NCBI RefSeq assembly: GCF_023091745.1
Contig: NC_068913.1
Span: forward strand, 38,198,501 to 38,262,500
Length of the DNA stretch: 64,000 nucleotides
Direction: 5' to 3'
Source of the DNA: Budorcas taxicolor
Taxonomy: Eukaryota; Chordata; Mammalia; Artiodactyla; Bovidae
A model generated the notes under the pieces. It was given only the letters and a program-made list of their open reading frames with translations, was not told where the DNA came from and ran no database searches. The first letter of the stretch is position 1. Every line of letters begins with the position of its first letter. The translations under genes were made by a program, and so were the position numbers. This document shows positions 59,026 to 64,000 of the stretch, in pieces.

Positions 59026-59929
59026 ATCTACAAGAGTTATGAACAGTCCAGTTACAGTTTATGTAGCTGTAGTTTATGTAACTGTTCATGAAATAGTTAA
59101 AACATTCATAACATCAGGACAAGAGAAAATTCAAAGCTAGAAAAAGCAGAAGCCTTTATATTTGGAACAAAACTTGAGGCTTCCTTTAGTAAAATTCAGA
59201 AATCAGAGTGCTGAAATATTCTGACCCACCCTTCAGCAGTCCTTTAGTCTTCATATGCAGAAGATTCAATCATATGGTAGGTATGCCCACCACAAGGAGG
59301 GCTCAAGAGACTGGCTGTGCCCTAAAAGTAAGCTGATCTCTAGACTGGCCATTGGGATTTCTTTTCCACAAATCAAAAGGAAGCCTACATGTGGTATACA
59401 TTCCTCACCTGCAGGCCATAACTGATAGAGGTCAGGAAGAAAGATAGCCCCCATGTTAGTCTGACAGTGTCCATCTGAAATCAAGAGAAATTCACACATG
59501 ATTTGCTGGATCAGAGAACACTATTATCAAGAGTCAAGTGGACAGCCTAAAGCCTTGAGCACACCTGACAAGACCTCACAACAGTTCTTCTGCCCTCATT
59601 GACATACACAGTCTCATCTCTGTGGCCTATTTTGGGAAAATGAGGATTTGACTTATCATGCCTATTTTTTTTTCCTTTTATGTAGTGACCAGAACTTCCA
59701 TGTCATTTGTGATTCTCAAGACTCATCCTCATCCTCAAATTCTGTTTAATTGTATTCTTTCTCTATGCTCTATTTAACTCACCAACCATGTCTCTTTATT
59801 TTCAACTGCTTATTTGTAATTTTCTCTTCTCATTAAATGAAGCCTAGTTCTTCCCTTATAACCCTGCTTCTCATGCCAGCTTTCGAGAGATGGCTATATT
59901 CCTGTCACACCACTTAAATTACTGGGATT
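59026..59929. other. Unassigned DNA
   Basis: No gene. A 77-codon reverse frame (59,266-59,499) has no recognised motif. Confidence 0.5.
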
Positions 59930-60245
59930 GAGGTGGGGTAATGTTCTGTTGCTTCTCAATGTCACTTCTAGAGCAGTCTCCTTCCTCCTGCCTAAATTCC
60001 CTAGCTGTGATCTCATGACGCTGGTGGATACCACCTGCTGCTCCTCTTTACAGAAGTCTTCCACCAACCTCTGGTCACTTCCTCTCTTCTTTAAAGATTT
60101 TAGATTTATCTTCCTGTCACTCTTTCCAACTCCATTATTGACATATAGTATGGTAATTTCAACATCCATAGAAATGTCTTCAAAAACTCTATTTGCTCAG
60201 TTACTTGACTCCTCTCCTGCAAAGATCTCATTTTCCACCATGAAA
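59930..60245 (+). pseudogene. Possible L2/CR1-type LINE endonuclease relic
   Basis: In one frame 60,152-60,169 reads G-N-F-N-I-H, resembling the GDFNIH catalytic motif of the AP-endonuclease of L2/CR1 LINEs. It is followed after a stop by LLSCKDLIFHH, like the usual SSNDLVL context. Upstream CT-rich sequence is compatible but not diagnostic. The 106-codon frame at 59,928-60,248 is in a different frame and is not a gene. Confidence 0.45.
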
Positions 60246-60362
60246 TAATTTCATCATCTTGTGATGTATGTGAACTGGAAATATTTAATATGGTATTGAC
60301 ATTTGAGTTTTGATGTCTGTTTATATCTTTAGGTTAATAAATTTTCTGTTTTTTATCTATAC

Positions 60363-60632
60363 TGCTGCTGCTGCTAAGTCGCTTCAGTCATGTCCAACTC
60401 TGTGTGACCCCATAGACGGCAGCCCACCAGGCTCCCCCATCCCTGGGATTCTCCAGACAAGAACACTGGAGTGGGTTGCCATTTCCTTCTCCAATGCATG
60501 AAAGTGAAAAGTGAAAGTGAAATCATTCAGTCATGTCCGACTCTTGGTGACCCCATGGACTGCAGCCTTCCAGGCTTCTCTGCCCATGGGATTTTCCAGG
60601 CAAGAGTACTGGAGTGGATTGCCATTGCCTTC
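60363..60632 (-). mobile_element. BOV-A2 SINE, full length, with TSD
   Basis: Antisense dimer: (CTG)4, both monomers, ending gattgccattgccttc. The 9-bp target duplication tatctatac flanks it (60,354-60,362 and 60,633-60,641). Confidence 0.97.
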
Positions 60633-60641
60633 TATCTATAC

Positions 60642-61953
60642 AACTAACATAAATTCTTTGCTAACATCAACTTTTTAAGTTATCTCTAATCTTATCACCT
60701 TGGTAAAGCATCCAGAGAAGAGTGTAGGATAATATATTCAGTATTTCTCAAAAATCTATTAATATAGAAATAAATCTATATTTCTCAAAAATGTATAGTA
60801 AAAGAAACAGGATTAGAAATAACTGAAAAAATGCTACTTCTGTATTACTATAGTTTTTATTTATAAATAATGTTTAATAAGACATACCAGGCTAATAAAT
60901 ATTTATACACTCTTTGTTGCTTTGACAAAATGAGACTCTGTACTTTTCAGTTTAGGGCCCAGGTCTGAATTGTCTTTATTTTGTTTTCTATATCTTTTTT
61001 TTTTTATTTATTCAAATATGAAGTAGTGTGTGATTCATGTTGAAAAGCATCTACTCTAGTAAAGTAAAACTATTCAAAGTATACTTTAAATTTCATTTTT
61101 AAAATATTCAGTTATTTAAAAATTTCTATTTACTTTATATATATAGTATATCTTCTTTATTTATGGGGAAAAAAAGCTTTTGTTAAAATGTAATCCAGTT
61201 ACTTGCTGGCAGCACCATGAAATTACTTCTTAGCTATGTTGTCAGTTTGAGCCTTTCATCATCAATTGTGAAAAAAGTTAATGACATCATAGCATTATGG
61301 ACAAATCAATAGAGTGTGTTAGTGTTTCAACTAATTCTCAAATAAATCAGTTATTCTTTAGCAGAGTCAGAGACTAAATAATGAATTATTTCAAAGTACC
61401 TCAAATCCAATTATAATTACAAATTGTAATTTGTTTAGAGGAACCAGAGTGAAATGGCTGTCAGATTCAGTGTCTGCCTCTCAGAATACCTTTTTCCTTC
61501 TTAAATTACATTTTCCAATGCAAGGAATTAAGATTGTTTGAAGAAATTTATACTGACTTTTAAGCACCTATTAATTAATAGCTAATTGTTTGATTTAAAT
61601 TGAACACTAAGACTGAGTTTATTTATTTTTACAGGGTACTTAATGTGCCCAGATACTTAAACAGTTGGATTGAACAAATGTACCTCAGGAATTAAGAATT
61701 CTTCCTGGAAAGAGGTAAGAAAATATGCATGTTTGCATGTTAATAAGTTTTGGTGAAAATTTTATATTTACTAGTACATTTCTTTGGCATGTAATTTAGA
61801 ATGTAATTTTTAAAAACTAAGGGTACTTTCTATTTTCATTTGTATAATTTCTATTCTGTAGAATGATTTGGTTATATGAGAGGGCTCCAACATGTCAGAC
61901 AAAACCAAAACAAACAAACAAAAAAAACAGTTTTTAGGAAAGCCTGCCCTGGC
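60642..61953. other. Unassigned AT-rich DNA
   Basis: Poly-T near 60,994-61,004 and an A-rich (AAAC)n patch at about 61,901-61,928. No gene. Confidence 0.55.
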
Positions 61954-62066
61954 CTGCTTACTCACTCAGTCATGCCCCACCCCATGCACTATAGCCCGCC
62001 AGGCTCCTCTATCCATGGGATTTCCCAGGCAAGAATACTGGAGTGGGCTGCCATTTCCTCCTCCAT
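61954..62066 (-). mobile_element. Bov-A body fragment, antisense
   Basis: cttactcactcagtcatgcc to gccatttcctcctcc. The tRNA head is absent. The 104- and 64-codon plus frames are SINE readings. Confidence 0.9.
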
Positions 62067-62389
62067 TTAAGGAAGCACATTGCCACTTTAAAATGTCAAG
62101 ATCTGGATTGCTAATCTTTTACTTTTCTTTCTTTCTTTTTTCTAAAAAAATTTTTATACTTAGGATTAGACTGGGTTTGCCATGTTCCTCTGGAGCCACA
62201 GAGTAGAGATAGCTGGTACTATGGACAGATTGCCATCCAGTAAGATCCTTTGGCTAGCCTGCCCCTTTATATTTCCTTGACCACATATGGTTACTATCAA
62301 CTAGAATCCATTATCAGGTTTAAGAGCCAAAACCGGAGGGAGGAGTCAGTTTTTAATATGTTATGCCATCTTAATTTTGACCTAAAATG
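62067..62389. other. Unassigned DNA
   Basis: A TTTC-rich run at about 62,118-62,140. The rest is unclassified, possibly older L1 sequence upstream of the tail at 62,390. Confidence 0.45.
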
Positions 62390-62529
62390 TGAGATACACC
62401 CGTGGCGGATTCATGTCAATGTATGGCAAAACCGATAAAGTATTGTAAAGTAAAAAAATAAAAATAAAAAATAAATAGCACAAAAAAATAAATAAAAAAT
62501 AAATAAAAATTAAAAAATAAAATAAAATA
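62390..62529 (+). mobile_element. Ruminant L1 3' stub with A-rich tail
   Basis: gagatacacccgtggcgg, attcatgtcaatgtatggc, aaaaccgataaagtattg are the terminal bases of the bovine-type L1, followed by about 80 bp of AAAT-type tail. Similar flanks tgacctaaaat and tgacctttaaaat suggest a target duplication with a small indel. Extremely 5'-truncated. Confidence 0.8.
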
Positions 62530-63256
62530 TGACCTTTAAAATAAAGTATGGTTAGGAAATCTGAATATATTTATATTGACTTTTTTTAACCCTCTTCAAT
62601 TGTTGCTCAAACTCATTTCATTGTATCAAGAAAAAAGAAAATTTATCAACATTAGACTTATCACTCCCGCTACATTACATATATTGCTATTAGAAGGAAT
62701 GAAAAAGGAGTGAAAACATATACTTAAAGATCTATGAGTAGTAGTATGAGATTAGTAAGAAAAAATTGAATATTTTAAAAATAGCAATAATAATACAATA
62801 ATTTATATTATATAATACATATGATTATATAATAATTTTAATAAAGTAATAAAAATTTATTCAATTTTTTCCTTATGGATCTTTGAATAGACTGAAATGT
62901 GTGGCTTATCAATTTTAGTTTGACTTTTATTTTAGTAAAACTAAAGGTTTTCCAATTTTATTGGATATCTTTGAATTTAACTAGATGATTATTTCTACTT
63001 AATATGAACAACTGCTTTTTTTCCAGATTTTTCATATTTAGTATCAAGAAAAATAAGATTCTTATGAAAACTACATTATAATTGATATATGGAAGCTTCC
63101 CTTATATGTGAAAAACATTTACCGTGTAAGGTAAAAATTCACTGACTTGAGGTATACATGGGAATTGTCAAAGTTAATATCAAGTCAGTATGTTTTTTTT
63201 TATACAGGACAAATCTCATATCTTTAGTATTGGCAAGGCAATAAACACTAGTAACC
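62530..63256. other. Unassigned AT-rich DNA
   Basis: No gene or repeat recognised. Confidence 0.55.
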
Positions 63257-63348
63257 ATATACATATGGTTATATATATATGTGTGTATATATATACATAT
63301 GTATACAAATTATATGTATATATATATGTATACATATGTATATATATT
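63257..63348. repeat. (TA)n/(TG)n compound microsatellite
   Basis: Imperfect TATATGTATACA tract of about 90 bp with several self-complementary blocks. Confidence 0.92.
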
Positions 63349-63496
63349 CATTTGGGGCTAGGTTAATTCTTAGCCTTTCACAAAACTAATTTCTTGGATT
63401 ATATTTTTTATTAGTGCATCATATACACAGACAGTAAACATTTGCTGTCTTTTTCAACAAACAAGAACACTGATTTTCCCATTACAATCGTCTCAT

Positions 63497-63718
63497 GAAA
63501 GTGAAAGTGAAAGTGAAGTCGCTCAGTCGTTTCCGACTCTTTGTGACCCCGAGGACTGTAGCCCACCAGGCTCCTCCATCCACGGGATTCTCCAGGCAAG
63601 AATACTGGAGTGGGTTGCCATTTCCTTCTCCAGGGGATCTTCCTGACCCAGGGATTGAACCCAGGTCTCACGCGTTGCGGGCAGATGCTTTAACCTCTGA
63701 GACAACAGGGAAGCCCAC
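63497..63718 (-). mobile_element. Bov-tA SINE, young, with TSD
   Basis: Antisense near-consensus copy: (gtgaaa)n start, gaagtcgctcagtcg, ending acaacagggaagccc. The 7-bp gtctcat lies on both sides (63,490-63,496 and 63,723-63,729). Three frames of 78-99 codons are SINE readings. Confidence 0.96.
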
Positions 63719-63824
63719 AGTTGTCTCATAAGGCACCAATAAAGGAGGTATGGTTCACAAAGTGAATTTTCTGGGTCCCAGCTGAAATCTGTTCCAAATT
63801 TATGAAGATCAAAGTCATACATAG

Positions 63825-63973
63825 TGGTGGTTGTTTAGTTGCTAAGTCGTCTCCGACTCTTGTGGCCCGGTGGAGTGTAGCCTGCCAGGCTCCTCTGTCC
63901 ATGGGATTCTCCAGGCAAGAATACTGGACTGGGTTGCCATTTCCTTCTCCAGGGGATTTTCCCTATCCATGAA
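63825..63973 (-). mobile_element. Bov-tA SINE, 5'-truncated, with TSD
   Basis: Antisense Bov-A body (ggttgtttagttgctaag to ctccaggggattttccc) with most of the tRNA head missing. The 10-bp duplication tcatacatag lies at 63,815-63,824 and 63,974-63,983, so the truncation occurred at insertion. Confidence 0.96.
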
Positions 63974-64000
63974 TCATACATAGACTTGATTTCAATGTCA

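Noticed and set aside
59928..60248. 106-codon plus frame
   Set aside because: The sequence carries a possible LINE endonuclease relic in another frame. This frame shows no family features.

Overview
This is a gene-free stretch of a ruminant (bovid-type) nuclear genome. The diagnosis rests on repeats. About fourteen BovB (RTE-clade) LINE insertions, six BOV-A2 dimeric SINEs and about twenty Bov-tA or Bov-A SINE copies are scattered on both strands. This combination is characteristic of pecoran ruminants such as cattle, sheep, goat and deer. The sequence is AT-rich, CpG-poor and dense in poly-T, poly-A and TA/TG microsatellites, as in an intergenic desert or a very large intron. I found no supported host protein exon, RNA gene, CpG island or promoter. 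The longest open frames are BovB reverse-transcriptase relics, antisense readings of BovB, or antisense readings of SINEs.

Layout. 1-12 kb: mostly unassigned AT-rich DNA with BOV-A2, Bov-tA in a MIR, BovB 3' ends, and an inverted pair of old BovB fragments, one split by BOV-A2. 12-18 kb: a head-to-tail trio of Bov-tA inside one target-site duplication (TSD), then an old antisense L1 riddled with BovB and Bov-tA, including a BovB with a 5' inversion. 18-24 kb: BOV-A2 with a 13-bp TSD, L2 and MIR relics, and a 1.67-kb BovB with much of the reverse transcriptase (RT). 24-36 kb: microsatellites, clustered Bov-A pieces and scattered young SINEs. 36-44 kb: an older layer of L2, MIR, a cetartiodactyl L1 tail and an internally deleted Tigger DNA transposon. 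44-48 kb: Bov-tA copies and a second 1.66-kb BovB with an in-frame RT deletion. 47.8-53.8 kb: six kb without any recognised ruminant mobile element. 54-56.4 kb: a ~485-bp near-perfect inverted repeat abutting the 5' end of a young BovB, then another BovB. 56.4-64 kb: SINEs, L2 relics, TA microsatellites and a ruminant L1 stub.

The pieces do not form a gene system. The visible biology is retrotransposition: BovB is the presumed source of the machinery that moves Bov-tA and BOV-A2, which share its 3' end (agtcggacacgactgag). No multi-gene novel system is present. The most unusual structure is the inverted repeat at 54,069-54,553 joined to BovB. It can be explained by a template jump onto flanking DNA during BovB integration. 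Subfamily names are from memory of consensus sequences, and all boundaries were set by eye.
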